46,128 bases of DNA from Mnemiopsis leidyi (GCA_000226015.1 JH152687.1:75811-121938); one strand, 5' to 3'. Shown: positions 1 through 12,586, counted from the stretch's first letter. The notes: generated from the letters alone by a model not told the origin. A program made the numbers and translations.

Positions 1-200
1 GTTTTTTCAACTTTCGTTGAAAACTTTTTCCGAGAGGGGCGCTTGTTCGGCCGAGTCGTCGGGGGCCTTCGGCCCCCTCCTCCGGTAACGGGCCTGCGTC
101 GCGGGGCCTTCGGCCCCTCCTTGGCCTAGGCAAAGGGGGCTTTGTTGGGCCCTGGCAAGGGGGGCGGAAGTTTTTTCCCCGGTCGCGCTTGCCAGCGCTA
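1..200. other. GC-rich hairpin cluster
   Basis: This stretch is far more GC-rich than the rest of the window and is built of short perfect hairpins. They are an 8-bp stem with a 4-nt loop at 4-23, GGGGGCC-TTC-GGCCCCC at 61-77, GGGGCC-TTC-GGCCCC at 103-117, and GCGCT-TGCC-AGCGC at 185-198. The minus-strand open frame through it is compositional and matches no protein I know. Clusters of this type are known from organelle genomes of some algae, fungi and sponges, so an organelle-derived insert or a mis-joined contig end is possible. Its true origin is not visible here. Confidence 0.6.
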
Positions 201-804
201 TAATTATTAACTTGCCGACTTTTGATATTGAATACTTTGATTGAAGAAGCAAGCTTCTGCTTTAATATGAGGGGGGGGGGGTATGATGACCATATTTCCC
301 ATGCTCATGGTCAATTTTTTACCATGTGGCGAATTTCAGGGGTCCCCCCTGATCAGTACGTGCGATTATTGGTTCTAGAGACACTCAAACATGGGAATAG
401 CGTAACGAGCTGTAGAGATGATCAAGATAAGAAACTGACTTCGATTTCGAATAAATCTTGTTCACCTGGTTGTTTTTCTAAGAGGGTACATATTTTTGGG
501 AATATTCTTGTCCTGAGAGGAGAAACTGATTTCTATTCGGAGTTGGCCGCAATCCTGGCTTCCTTGAGGACTTATCAATGGAAACCTAGAAAGAAAATAT
601 GCTACTTATGTTGACTGTTGATGATTGGAAGACGGAGACAGGACACTGATGACACCAAATCACCAGGTTCTTAACCCATCGATTTTACAGATCATTATTG
701 TCCATTAAACAAGAACGGAAACCTTTGAAAAATCTTAGGTTAAAAATGTCACATCATTAAATTAAAAACTAGTCTGTTCCAGTAATAACTTTAATCCACC
801 TCAC

Positions 805-1417
805 CAGCCAGATATGATTTCCTCCTCCAGGAGCTCGTCCACCTCGATAGCCAGCCAACCCAGCATGTCACATCCTACCACATCCCGGTCCTTAACTTTG
901 AACGTGACCGACCGAGCCTTGCTGTTTACATCCACATTGAATACCTAGGGAACGTATCACTGTATATCAGATAATAGAATAAGTTGGGAACAGGAAAGTC
1001 TGCAGTTTTAATGGAACGGTACGGGACAAACTTCGTCACGCGGGCTTGGATGATATTGCTCGGTTCATATACGCGTGATATCAATCACACCAAGTAGCGG
1101 TTCTAGGCTATCAAAAATCTGGCGAATTTGTAACCCTGGGTAGGTTTCAGCTGGGAGTAGCGGTAATGAAAGCGAGACAGCTACATAGAGTTACTTATTA
1201 CTTTGTTATCAAGAACAGCTGTTAATTTGTTTAACGTTTGTCTGAGACACCGCCAGTAAAGAAGTAAAATATGCTGAGTTGTAACCTCATTCCATCTCGG
1301 GTTGAGGGTGTTGTCCTTGACGAAAGTTCTGGCAACCCTTGTTACTCCAACATCGACCGAAACGTACGGGTCAGATATGTCATCAGATACTAAAGTGTTA
1401 TCTTTGTTGAGTAGACC
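805..1417 (-). CDS. Partial C2-domain protein (phospholipase D-like C2), two exons
   Basis: Two minus-strand exons join in frame. Exon 1417-1286 (44 codons) follows a TTACAG acceptor and ends at the donor GAG|GTTACA. Exon 944-805 (140 bp) follows CCTAG and ends at the donor TG|GTGAGG. Together they give most of a C2 domain: SDPYVSVDVG and NPRWNE (strand and Ca-loop signatures), then VKDRDVVGCDMLG and an acidic segment ending ISGW. C2 domains bind phospholipid, often with calcium. The spacing of NPRWNE, KDRDVVG and the closing ISGW is closest to what I know of the C2 of plant-type phospholipase D, but the catalytic HKD region is not in the window. Exons before 1417 and after 805 were not found; the gene may run off the left edge or be a fragment. 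The C2 call is firm; the PLD assignment is an inference. Confidence 0.7.
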
Positions 1418-1429
1418 CTGTAAGTACAA

Positions 1430-4400
1430 ATTACTTAAGTACCAAGTAAGCTAAGTAGGGTTGAAATTTTAGTACCTTTTAGCATTTAATATAAGATAGA
1501 CTCTACGTAGAAATTAATCAGGTTCTACCCCCCCCCCCCCCCACCTAGAATTAGATAGTAAAAAGTGAACAAATGAAACATCACTATTGCATTTTCAGTC
1601 AAAGAGCATGGATTTCTGAAAAAATATCCTGCCCATTGGTAGTGTTTCATGTTTCAGTGCCAGACAACTGCAGTGGGGGCACATAAGATTAAAATTATCG
1701 TTTTACCGGATGAAAGCACTAGTTCCTGGATCAATCAATCTTTTTACCTTGGCCTCGATGATATGTATCCGAAGGGTCCCTTTCAAAACTCCCATCAAGC
1801 TCCCTCATGGACAAGAAAGCAATTTCTTGGCATTGTTTGAAGAATTCTCGTTGCAGTTGCACTTGATCGAGGATCTTAGTTGTGATTTCAATAAAAAATA
1901 ACATTTTTAAAAGAGCCAACAACTGAGAAGATTCAACGGCTGATTAATTAAGAGACTAAATCTTCCATGGAAAAGTTACAAGAACGGTTCAAATTCAAAG
2001 AGCAGTTTACATGAAAGTTTAAAGATCAGCTTAAAGAAAAGTTTATTAGTTTAAAGCACAATTTAAAGAACTACTTCTTCGATAAGTCTATGTTGCGATC
2101 TTAACAATAACATTGGAATTAAATATAAATTGATCATGTCAAAATTGTGACATTGCCTGGGTACCTCAGTCTTTGCTACTTTGTGACATGATCAATTCAA
2201 ATAATAAAAAAGAAGATGTTCTATAGCAGTGGGCAAAGCATAACAAATTCAACATATTTAGGTTTATAAAGATGAAAGATATTATAAGTTGCCATCCGAT
2301 TGATTCAATTTGTCAAAAGAAACGGCACATGGCGTACGGGAGATTTTCGTCCCAAATATCTCGACAAAAATTCAGGAACTTGGCACACACAAAATTCATA
2401 GCAACAATTTATTAACACGATGCCACATAGTTGGGCATTTGTTACCCTGTTGTTAAAGTATTCGTTATCAGCTCCACAAAACAGAAATATGGATTTGCTG
2501 CGTCATAATATATCTCAATTATATTTATTTACATTTAAATTAAAAACCGGTTTTTACTTTCATCTAATATTTCATCGATGCAAGTTTAACTTTAAGTCGT
2601 TCCATGTCACTCAAACTTGTATTTAATGTAAAAAACATGTGGGACATAGTGATATACATAAAATATCAGAAAAAGATAGGATCACTTTAGTAGAAAAAAT
2701 TAACCGTTACTTCTACGGTCAAACAAAATAATATCTTCTCATAATCCAGTGGGTAGCTGACAATGCAAGCAATAATATCATTTAATGACCCAGCTTACAG
2801 TCTCATGTTTGAATCATCATCTGTCTACTCGATTATTAACATATAATTGAGGGTGTTGCGGAATAAGCCCAAGAAGTTGCATCACAAAACCGGAAAAAAT
2901 GACAGGAGCAGCCTTTTGGTCGATATTTCAAGAAATTAAGACGCCAAACTTTTGACAGAGAATGAAAATGAGCACTAGCAGTTTCTTTCAGCCACTGTTC
3001 ACAGTTTTATGTCTGGACAAATGTCAAATTACCTAATTTCAAAGCAAAATTTTGAAGACTAATATTTGAAGCCAACGTTATTGTCTGACCAACGAGGGAT
3101 ATTATGAAAATTAATAAAAATATTTTGCGGGTAAGGTCACGAACTAAGTTAGAGCAAACATTATGCGACTTGTCGGGGTTTCTCAGCCAACCGGGCAGAG
3201 CCCAATAAGAAACCATAACCTTTGTAACATTTGAAGCGACAATGACCTGACAATTGGCATGTCATTTGAACAGCAATTTCGCCATGTTAATAACATTATT
3301 TGACCTTGTTATACCTAAAATAAGCTCACTGGCTGCGTATCAAAGAATTTGTGCACGAGAAACTGAAAGCTAAGACCAGAACATGCGAGTAGAAACATTA
3401 TCGATAGCAAATTAAAACTTACAAATTGATAAAATTCACATCACTCGAGCAATTATAACATTCATGGTTTGGAAACGGCTAATTGGAGAAGCGGGATAGT
3501 GTGGTAGCTGGTGGGAAGCGGTAGAAATATAGAGCAGCTGGGTGGAAGAACTACACACACAAGCTGCCAGTTTTACCGGTTTTACCGACATCTCTATGTA
3601 CTGTCGAGCTATTGCTATTTTCTTTGTTACAGGATAACAACGGGATATAAGAATTTGTGTGGCTTCCGTTGAAGTCCATTCCAGATCAGAGATAGTGTAA
3701 CATTACTTCAGATTCTGTATCTACAACACAGCAACACTGACAGCACTTGCAGTTACAGTTCAACCTCGAGAAACGGGCGTTGAACCTTGAAGGGCTTCTT
3801 TTAACATTTTAAATGCAAAATTCCGTAAACACTTTGCGAGAATTTTAGTAAGTAAAATATTTGATTTCGACGATCCATGTAGCATGGCCACCAAGAGAGG
3901 GCGAGAGATTGAAATAATTTAAATCTTTTTCCTATTTCAACTTCGAAAATGAAAGCAAAATGTATAACGGATTAGGAATTCAAAATAAATGAAACAGATT
4001 ATCGAATAAAACAATAAAATATGAATAAAATACGAATAATCAAATATATATGGCGATATACTTGCTTGGTAATACTTAATACTTCAAGTATATCTTTTGA
4101 AGATTAAGTATCCAAATTCAATTACAAAGTTTTAAGTCATCAATTATTTCATGATATCAAAATAATTTAACTCCCCAAATTCAAAAATTGCAACCGTGAA
4201 ACTGTGAAAATTTAAAAAAAATTAGCGAGAGCTGTTGGGTAGCAAAAACAATATCATAAAGTTAAAGAAGGTACTTATGTAATAAAAAGGCGCAGACAGG
4301 AAACCGACTACTTTAAACTGCATTGTCAGCACTTTATCTCAGTTTCAACAAGGTTACAACAGTTCCCAAAATCAGCACGTGTGACATTTCCGTGTCACGT

Positions 4401-4447
4401 GCAGCAGTAAATCTCTGATTAAAGTCACGTGCTCAAAGGTCCCACTG
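1430..4447. other. AT-rich stretch without a recognisable gene
   Basis: There is a 15-nt poly-C run at 1528-1542. A minus-strand open stretch at 1922-1731 ends in CAAG|GTAAAA and reads like a possible exon, but its end phase does not match the C2 exon at 1417 and I recognise no family. From about 1975 to 2080 the sequence is rich in repeated AAAG/TTTAAAG units. The rest is AT-rich and shows no coding signature. Confidence 0.5.
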
Positions 4448-7124
4448 CTACCTGCTAGTGTCAGGAGTATCTGAAGGAGTCCAGCTCCCTCTGGGACTGT
4501 CCCATCCCGGGGTTCTGGCCGGTGTTGTCTTGCTGGGGGTGTTAGAGAAGATGTTGCTGCGCGCAGAGCTAGATCGCATGGAGGTGGTGGCGAGGGCAAG
4601 TCGCCTCGCGGCTGGGGACAGTCCGGATAGGTCACGGAGGGGAGAGGGGGTCAAACCAGCCCTGAAAGTAGAATGTTCAGTGAATTGCAACTGTGAGTCA
4701 AAGAAAACTAAGAATCAGTTCTGAAGTTGGATCCTAACTTGAAAAACAGGCTTGTAAAACTAACAATAGAATAAAGACAACAGTACTACTGAAACTTACG
4801 AGTTTGCGAGTTTCTTCATGGCGGTCATTGCTTTGTCGTGTCTTTGCTTATGTCGCTTATTAACACGGTCTGCTAAAGCGTGACCTAGTCTATCTTTCTC
4901 TGGAACCTGTCGACACAATATGTTATCGATTTTAATGGTCAAAAAATTCAATACAGTAATTTTAGCAACTTTAATAAAATACCCTTAACTCACAAAACAA
5001 ATTCCTTCAATTAAACCCACCTGAGGTATCTTAAAGGCGGGTCCAGTAGGTCGGGAGGGTGTCGCCCCCTCCAGCCTCTGAGGGGTGCTCTCCACTTCTC
5101 CCCACGTCATAAGGGGGGACGCCCCAACTCCTGGCTCAATTTGAGGTGTTGCGCAGTACGCGTAGCCCTTCACTCGGGGAGTGGCGTTGCCGTCCAGAGG
5201 CTTACCGTCTACTCCTATCTGAAAGGAAAATTTGAGCAGGAAAAAATATGATTAAAGAGGATATCATGACGAGAAGAGATGCAATGATAACGGGAGCACA
5301 AATAACCAGATGATAACTTCAAATATTTGTAAAATGATTGTATTGATATCGTGAAATTGTTTACCTTATCTTTTGATATAACAGGAGCTAGTTTCTTTGC
5401 TAAACTTTCTTGAACCACTGAGTTCGGTAACCTAAGAGAAATTGTCAATTACTCACTCAAACCTTATTATTGTAGATTGTTATTGCAAAAGTTAATCTCC
5501 AAGTATGATAAACAAACAGGGTGCTTCACAGATGAACTCAGCCGAGTTAATTTGTGTACTTTTCCGACAACTTGAACTAAGTTTAGAATTCAAAAGAATT
5601 ACAGACAGACCGACTTACCCTGTGTTACTGTGGACTATTTGGCGGTTAAAATTAGGATTATCTTTGTCTTTCAGCATCAGCCCCTCGGGAGGAAAGAGCA
5701 ACTCGTTTTTTCTTTTGAAGTTCCACCCGTCCGGTGGTTTGTTTAGTTTCCCATTTTCATGGTCTGAGAGAGGAGTATTGAGGTTGATATATGAGGTAGT
5801 GAGGTTGCTATATGAGGAGTATTAAGGCTAACATGGGATTATCAACAAAAAAAGTCAAGTAAATGTTGCAGCTTGAAGTGATAATATTACGAGTAGCCAA
5901 ATCCAAGCAACAAAATCTCTTAACTTATATCACTCTGAATTCTGATGAAAGACAAATAACAAGAGCCAGTATAATTAATGTTACATACAGCCGATAGCTG
6001 CCAGGTCGGGTTTATATTCCAGAGAAGGAGCGTATAGACTGTTAGCTTTCTCTTTGTTTTTAGCGACTTCTTCTTCAACAATCTCGCTATACGACGCGTT
6101 ATCTTCGCTCGTGTGCTTGTTCAAGAACCTACAGAAAATACAACCATCAGTTATGATCTTGGTGCCTTCGTATGACATTCAGCATTAAAATGTTACGTAC
6201 TCAGTTGTTTAGTGCGGGGTTTAATTTTGTCGTTTACAGTTTAATGCGAGCTCATTTCAGGGAAGCCACAACATATTCCAATTAGAAGTTCAAGATAAGC
6301 TTTACTAACGAGTCTAGATTAGAATCTGCACGGACGGGGGCTGACAGAACTGCCGCGTTGTCCTTGGACCCCCTGCTTGGAGTGGACAATTCTCCTCCGC
6401 CACTGAGAATCGGTGTGTCGAACGTCTCATTGCTCAAATCTGAAAGTAAGGTCGACTATAGAAAATATAGCTAGCACATGACGGTTTGATCTATTTAATC
6501 TATCGTGAATTCTGAACGTGCGCGTTTATATAAGTTGTGCGTCACACATTTTCGGTTGCCGCTCACATACACGCATGGAAACTCGAGGGGTTTTCTGCGC
6601 TGATTAAGCCATGGAAACCAGTTTTGGGCTTCAAGTGAATTATTCTAGCAATAGATATATCATATAGGTCTTAAATCTTACGATATACCATAGTTTGAAA
6701 AACATACCAACTCTTTCAGATTCTGCGGGCAGACATCCAGTATCTCTTCTAAGTTTCTTTAGATCCGGAAAGAAGTCTCTCTCTATGATGTGATCCAAGC
6801 ACTGAAATGGAAGTGGAACTTCAATGGAACTGGTAGTTTCACTGAAACTTTTAAAGGCATGATAGAACCTCGTGATATTGAACATGACACTTTACGTCAC
6901 TCGTAATGAATTTGGAAATGCCAACAACTGTTCAAACACAATATAAGCGGCACGTGCATTTCAATCTGTGAGATAAACTTGAAGTGACGTCAAATTAAAA
7001 CGTGACTTGTAAACTAGATAATGTAAAATTTGTGTCTTGCCGTTACCTCGACATACTTTTCCTCATCCAAGATAATACGCCCTTTAGCATCTTTGTGTAC
7101 TTTCGATTTTGGTACATTAGACAT
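4448..7124 (-). CDS. ESS2: ESS2 (DGCR14/ES2) splicing-associated nuclear protein
   Basis: Nine exons give a complete 390-aa frame: 7124-7047, 6801-6708, 6439-6310, 6128-5989, 5763-5619, 5431-5365, 5218-5021, 4906-4800 and 4661-4448. All junctions are GT-AG and phases agree throughout. Family hallmarks appear in order: the N-terminal LDEEKYVE then ERDFFPDLKKL (residues about 20-45), the TSEDNAS motif (about 106), WNFKRKNELLFPPEG with VHSNT in the middle, SPLMTWGEVE followed by GPAFKIP (about 250-284), the basic helix beginning PEKDRLGHAL, and a Thr-Pro-rich tail ending DTPDTSR. ESS2 is a conserved nuclear protein found with the catalytic-step spliceosome. The human protein is longer (about 476 aa), mainly in low-complexity parts. 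A TTTATTTAG acceptor-like site lies 16 nt upstream of the ATG. I see no damage; it appears functional. Confidence 0.95.
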
Positions 7125-8282
7125 CAAGGTTACCTTTATACTAAATAAAGAATAGTTAGGAGGTGCGTTAAACAATACCAATAATTTTACTCATTATACC
7201 AAAATACACAGTTAAGCATAATGGATAGTGAGATGTACACGTACTATGGGTATTGATTAAGAAATCCCGCTAAAAATCAGACTGTTTGTACTTTTGTGTA
7301 AAAAATGATCTGACTGTTTACATTTACTTTGCCGTCTTGTCCGAAAAACGGAGAAAACGGAAAGTTACACGCCCCCTTCAAGCAATGAGTGTGGCAGTAC
7401 AATCTAGATCCTTCACCCTTGCGCACTAGTAACGACTCTTGAACCGTAGCTAGCATTGCCAAGATAATATAGTTTCCAACCACTAGGCAAACTATATTTT
7501 GGGAAATTTTAGAGAGAACAGGTCCCTCCCCCCAAATGACTCAGAGTAAAGAATCAGTATCAAACAAACACTTGATTTGAAGGTGACCAACCTACCCCTA
7601 CTTTTATGCGGGCGTTTAAAATTTTTGAAGGTTCTGTAATTTTTGGACTTCTGCAGAATTATTATCTTTCAATCTTGACTGACCTGATTCTGCATTCCTA
7701 ACATAAAAATATAAGCTACCCCCGTTCCCAATAGCTCTTTAATATCAATCGGGGGAAGGGGGCTAAATCAACCATGGTTGACCATTGGGGGGGGGGGGGG
7801 TGCTCAATGCCAATCACGGATTTTGGAATTCAGGTTCATAATTCAGGTTCATACTCTGATACACAATTAATACTAAACTGTACAATCTCAATAAATACAA
7901 ATCTTTATACATGTATGTTCTATAGTATGTACAATAATAATGTGCATTAACTTACTAAAAATATTCCGCTTAAAATTTACGGGTTATTGAATATTAAATT
8001 GTAATGAATTATAATTCATAAGTGTCCTGTATAAATTCTGACGGAAATAAATTATTCTGAAATAAAATCACAGATTTGAGTTTACTACCGGAAATACACT
8101 GCTGGCAAGGTGAAGTATAAACATCAAAACAAAGGGTACAATAATTATAAACGGTGGATCTAACTGTTCTATCCAACACTGTTTTATTTTCTATGAAATA
8201 TGTCTGTCTCCTGACAAGAGATTATATACGTTGGTCTCTGAACGTATATATTTTTAATGAGAATAGTAATGTAGATAGTTTC
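7125..8282. other. Intergenic spacer 5' of ESS2
   Basis: This stretch is AT-rich with no supported gene and would hold the ESS2 promoter. It contains a 14-nt poly-G run at 7787-7800. A minus open frame at 7483-7277 lacks splice context or family resemblance. Confidence 0.5.
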
Positions 8283-8329
8283 ACGTTTTCCTATTCCATG
8301 TGATATATTCCTCAACTAAACAAACTCTA

Positions 8330-8807
8330 TAGAGCTTACTATAGTAACCAGAGTTACTACAGTTACTTTAGTTGCTATAGTTACTATAGTTAAGGAAGAT
8401 ACTATAGTTGCTATATTTGCTATATAGTTACTACAGTTACTATAGATACTATAGTAGCTATAGCTGCTAAATTTACTACAGATAATATAGTTGCTATAGA
8501 ACTTTGTACAGTTACTACATATACAACAGTTACTACAGTTACAACAGTTACTACTGATACTACAGTTACTACAGATACTATAGTTGCTAAACAGTTACTA
8601 AAGTTACTATAGTTGCTATATTTACTACAGATACTATAGTGACTACATAGTTACTATAGTTACTACAGTTACTACAGTTTCCATATAGTTACTACAGTTA
8701 CTACAGTTACTACAGTTTCCATATAGTTACTACAGTTACTACAGTTACTACAGTTGCTACAGTTACCATAGTTGCTATAGTTACTACAGTTGCTATATAG
8801 TTACTAG
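8330..8807. repeat. GTTACTACA/GTTACTATA degenerate short tandem repeat, copy A
   Basis: Nearly 480 bp of 6-9 bp units based on GTTACTACA, GTTACTATA and GTTGCTATA abut the stop codon of the 258-aa gene. On the transcribed strand they would lie in its 3' UTR or immediate downstream flank. Copy B has a shorter version, so unit number varies between the copies. Confidence 0.9.
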
Positions 8808-10360
8808 CTAGGACGCTATCTCTTCTCCACACTGTAAACTACTAGCCGGTACCCACAAAGTGCTGGGGGCTACAGCCTCAATGACTTTAGACCTCCTCAC
8901 CAGCTCGTGTGCCGTGAGGGGAGGCGGAGGTTTCAGCCCTATCGGGGGGTACTCCACTCCTCGTTCTGGGGCTGGTAGGGGTGGTAACGTGACGTCATCA
9001 GTCTTAGTGACGTCATCAGCATCGTCAGCAGCAGTATCTTCCTCTACACCGTTCTCTGAGTCGGGTTGTGTGGGAGAGTGGGGGTCTGTTTTCGGGAAGT
9101 CTTCCACCTGGAATAGTCAGTGTCAAAAGCAAACTTGCAGCCGCGATAAAATCATGGGGGGGGGGGGGGTGACTTTGTCAACATCAGACTTACTGTGCAT
9201 AAAGTAAACGTAAAATGTATAAGCTATACAAAAGATGTCATACATGTTATAAAATGCTAATTTTGTAAGAACGCAGCTGTTTTACAAGAACAATGAACAC
9301 TTACTTTATCAGGAACCAGATGACGGTTGGGTGCAAGGAATTTGTGGAGGTTGTGTTCTCCAATCTCCAGGTTGAAGGAAGGGTTCATGTTGAGCAGGAT
9401 CTGAGATAGCTCCTTGTTCGCTTTAGCGGCTTGAAACATTCCTGCAGGACACATACAGTAATTTTGTAGGTATTGGACGGAGGAATTAGGAGTAAGTACA
9501 TACTCTACATAATTTCGTTGAAGGAGGTAGCTACACCTAATTCACGTGTAACCGGGTAGATACTTCACGAGTTTTTGACAATTTTCTGGTGGAAACCAGG
9601 AAACTTGCTGAACTAACACATTGTATCGTATCTCGTGTGCATGCTGAATAACATCAATGTTTCGAATTTTTGATAAGTTCACAACAAGCCTAGCACACAG
9701 AAGTTTGTCCAAGCCGCGCTAATTTCTGGTAATTTTACTATTTTACACGCAAGTTTCTTCTTATTTCCCATGTCATCTATTTTGACATCTACATGTTAAA
9801 TATTATATTATTTTGGACTATTTTAACCCAGCTCACAAATAATGCTTTCTTACCTTCAATGCTTTTCTGCTTCTTCGTTCTAAGCAGCCGACTCCTGTAC
9901 AGGGCCTCATGGTTTGACTTCTTCTCTGATTCGTATGGATTGTGTGCTTCTATCTTCATAGACAGTGACCCTGATGTGTCAAACTGCTATGGTACACAAA
10001 CATATCAATATTCTAAAAACCGTGCATGACACAAACGTATAGGACCCATGTTTAACTTACTCCTATTTCGTAAAAACTGAAGCTTCAACTGTAACTTTCT
10101 AATGTAGCCAAAACTAAAAGAAGTTGGAACCAGGTACCTAAAACAGGCAGAGTTATCTTGTTAGACTCAGCACTCTTCTTCCCTTTACTCTCCCCTTCTT
10201 TTGACTTGGTCTCTATTTTTGTCCTGCTCTCTCCCTTACTTGCTGACTTCTGCATATTTCTCCCATGTTGTTGAGTTATAGCCCACGGTTTGGGTTCTGG
10301 TTCAGTACACTCGTCCATTATTGGCGATAAGACATTACGGGGCTTGCCCTGCTTTCTCAT
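8808..10360 (-). CDS. Unrecognised conserved 258-aa protein, copy A
   Basis: Four exons at 10360-10138, 9970-9854, 9441-9305 and 9107-8808 join in phase to 258 codons and a stop. I do not recognise the family. Residues 1-75 are basic and rich in Lys/Ser/Glu (begins MRKQGKPRNVLSPIMDE). Residues 75-160 form a core with charged helices containing HNPYESEKKSNHEALYRSRL and then MFQAAKANKELSQILLNMNP. A variable acidic Asp/Thr linker (about 160-205) leads to a proline-rich, well-conserved end (YPPIGLKPPPPLTAHELVRR). There is no signal peptide or membrane segment, so it is probably intracellular. An acceptor-like AG lies 4 nt before the ATG in both copies. Copy B matches in exon lengths and phases, with only a few differences outside the linker, so the frame is clearly under protein-level constraint. 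Function is unknown; a scaffold or cytoskeletal role would be only a guess. Confidence 0.8.
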
Positions 10361-11065
10361 TTAGCTATTTGAGGAAAATTTTCAAAAAATAAAATACGAT
10401 CAGCCCCGTGGCACCATTGAAAGTTTGAATAAAGAATGCGAGTCATAAATTAAGTCATACATTCACAGTTTATTTGCCTAATTACATACATATTTAGTAA
10501 TTTCATCGATTACATGTATGAGTTTTGTTTGGCTAACGATTCAATTGCAAAAAATGTAACATAGTACAAAATAAACATAAAATTTTTTAAATTTGTTAGG
10601 CAACATTAAAAGCTGTAAATAACTTATTTATGTTAAGACATCAATGTAGACAATGCAAAGTTTAAAAAAATTAATCACTTAAAAATTGATGAAATTCTAC
10701 AAAAAGCTGATAGGTAATAGTCTTGGATATGACAAAACATGGCATACGCATATCATATTTTGTACACAATGCTGCTTAGTCGAATATGCTATCTTCTATG
10801 ATTAAAACCAATGTCCTAAAGCTGTGCTATTTTTTAGCAGTTAAAGTATGAGACATGACATAACTAGCATTACCATAATCTCTCTCGATCAATTTCATGG
10901 TGAGGTCTAGAAAATATTTAGGCAACACGAGCTATCAAAGTACATTAAACTGACACTGAAAACTGCTAAAAAACTGCTGACAATCTGATCAGGCCTGGTT
11001 TGACTATATTTGCCAACAACTGCTATAAGTGTATATAAAAATGTTAAAAACTACATTGACTCTGT

Positions 11066-11225
11066 TTACAGATGCTTGTTACATATTTCCCCCGGTACGG
11101 ACTCCTTTACAGGAGTCAGGGAACAAGAGACGAACTGTCTTCTCCCTTGGACAGAGCTACTGAACGGTTTGTCAGTGCCGTGCAGGACATCTAGAAATGC
11201 CATAGTTCCATACCAGGATGTAAAA
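11066..11225 (-). pseudogene. Isolated second copy of the FAXDC2-like gene 1 last exon
   Basis: The segment is an intact 160-bp equivalent of the last exon at 14961-14802. It has the same CCCCCAG acceptor, the same open frame containing FLDVLHGTDKPF, and the same stop codon. The other five exons have no counterpart beside it, because the next exon would fall in the N gap. Within this window it is therefore an orphan exon, not a working gene. It may be the allelic version of the real exon on an unmerged haplotype contig, a partial duplication, or part of a second gene hidden by the gap. It is marked as a pseudogene for lack of a better category; the sequence itself is undamaged. Confidence 0.75.
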
Positions 11226-11752
11226 CTGGGGGAAGATGGGAGAAATTATCTCTCATTATGGTATGAGAGGTTTAAATAAAAATTATTATTCACCACTTAG
11301 GATTTTATAATAACGGTTAAAATTGTAATAGTGATAAGATTTAAGGAGTTCTAGAAAAAAAGTGATCGATGGTGACACAGAATGAAAACCGAAATTGAAT
11401 GGTAATTAATTGTGCCTAAAGGCAATTGTTATTAAAGACTTTTACGAACTAACATTAAGACATACATGCGTTTTTACTTATCAGCAAATCATGCACCGCA
11501 TTCAACAGAAAAACGATTTTTGCAGCGGTAAAAACATCTCTTAAAATAGAAGTGCAATTGTCACATCTTACAGCTCCCGACTCTATTCTGAAAGTCTGAA
11601 TGAGAAAACGTCAGAACAAGCAACCTACAACTTTCATGTTTGTGAAGTATATGTTGCTAAATGAAAAAATGTTCTTGTAGTTTCTATCTGATCAGATAAA
11701 CGCAAACATGCTCATTTTCAAAAGCATATTTATATCATGCACACACCACATT

Positions 11753-12162
11753 NNNNNNNNNNNNNNNNNNNNNNNNNNNNNNNNNNNNNNNNNNNNNNNN
11801 NNNNNNNNNNNNNNNNNNNNNNNNNNNNNNNNNNNNNNNNNNNNNNNNNNNNNNNNNNNNNNNNNNNNNNNNNNNNNNNNNNNNNNNNNNNNNNNNNNNN
11901 NNNNNNNNNNNNNNNNNNNNNNNNNNNNNNNNNNNNNNNNNNNNNNNNNNNNNNNNNNNNNNNNNNNNNNNNNNNNNNNNNNNNNNNNNNNNNNNNNNNN
12001 NNNNNNNNNNNNNNNNNNNNNNNNNNNNNNNNNNNNNNNNNNNNNNNNNNNNNNNNNNNNNNNNNNNNNNNNNNNNNNNNNNNNNNNNNNNNNNNNNNNN
12101 NNNNNNNNNNNNNNNNNNNNNNNNNNNNNNNNNNNNNNNNNNNNNNNNNNNNNNNNNNNNNN
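11753..12162. other. Assembly gap (410 N)
   Basis: Unknown bases separate the two copies of the duplicated segment. Reading frames through it are meaningless. Confidence 1.
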
Positions 12163-12207
12163 ACGTTTTCTTACTCCATGTGATATATTCCTCAACTAAA
12201 CAAATTC

Positions 12208-12586
12208 TATAAAGCTTACCATGGTTACCACAGTTACTACAGTTACTTTAGTTGCTATAGTTACTATAGTTAAGGAAGATACTATAGTTGCTATATTTGC
12301 TATATAGTTACTACAGTTACTATAGATACTATAGTAGCTATAGTTGCTAAATTTACTACAGATAATATAGTTGCTATAGAACTTTTTACAGTTGCTACAG
12401 ATACAACAGTTACTACAGATACTATAGTTGCTAAATAGTTACTAAAGTTACTATAGTTGCTATATTTACTACATATACTATAGTGACTACAAAGTTACTA
12501 TAGTAACTACAGTTACTACAGTTACTATAGTTTCTATATAGTTACTACAGTTGCTACAGTTACTATAGTTGCTATATAGTTACTAG
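12208..12586. repeat. GTTACTACA/GTTACTATA degenerate short tandem repeat, copy B
   Basis: Same repeat as at 8330-8807 with fewer units, again touching the stop codon of the 258-aa gene. Confidence 0.88.

Larger units (their letters stand above)
8283..11752. repeat. Direct duplication, copy A (ends at N gap)
   Basis: This 3.47 kb segment is collinear with 12163-15355. It contains the GTTACTACA array, all four exons of the 258-aa gene, and the last exon plus part of the last intron of FAXDC2-like gene 1. Most of it differs from copy B by scattered substitutions and indels, including about 150 bp (around 11280-11430) missing from copy B. Its last 324 bp match copy B at all but one position. Copy A stops exactly at the first N, and copy B starts at the first base after the Ns. 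Confidence 0.9.

Noticed and set aside
222-614. 130-codon plus-strand open frame
   Set aside because: It runs through an 11-G homopolymer, has no recognisable domain, codon or splice context, and no related frame elsewhere.
858-866. Apparent frameshift in the C2 exon
   Set aside because: A first reading lost four bases; on re-reading 841-860 the frame is continuous to the GTGAGG donor.
11010-11279. 89-codon plus frame, repeated at 14812-15015
   Set aside because: It is the antisense shadow of the FAXDC2-like last exon, whose minus-strand frame has splice sites and family motifs.
11692-12199. Open frames of about 150-165 codons made mostly of X
   Set aside because: They are produced by the N gap.
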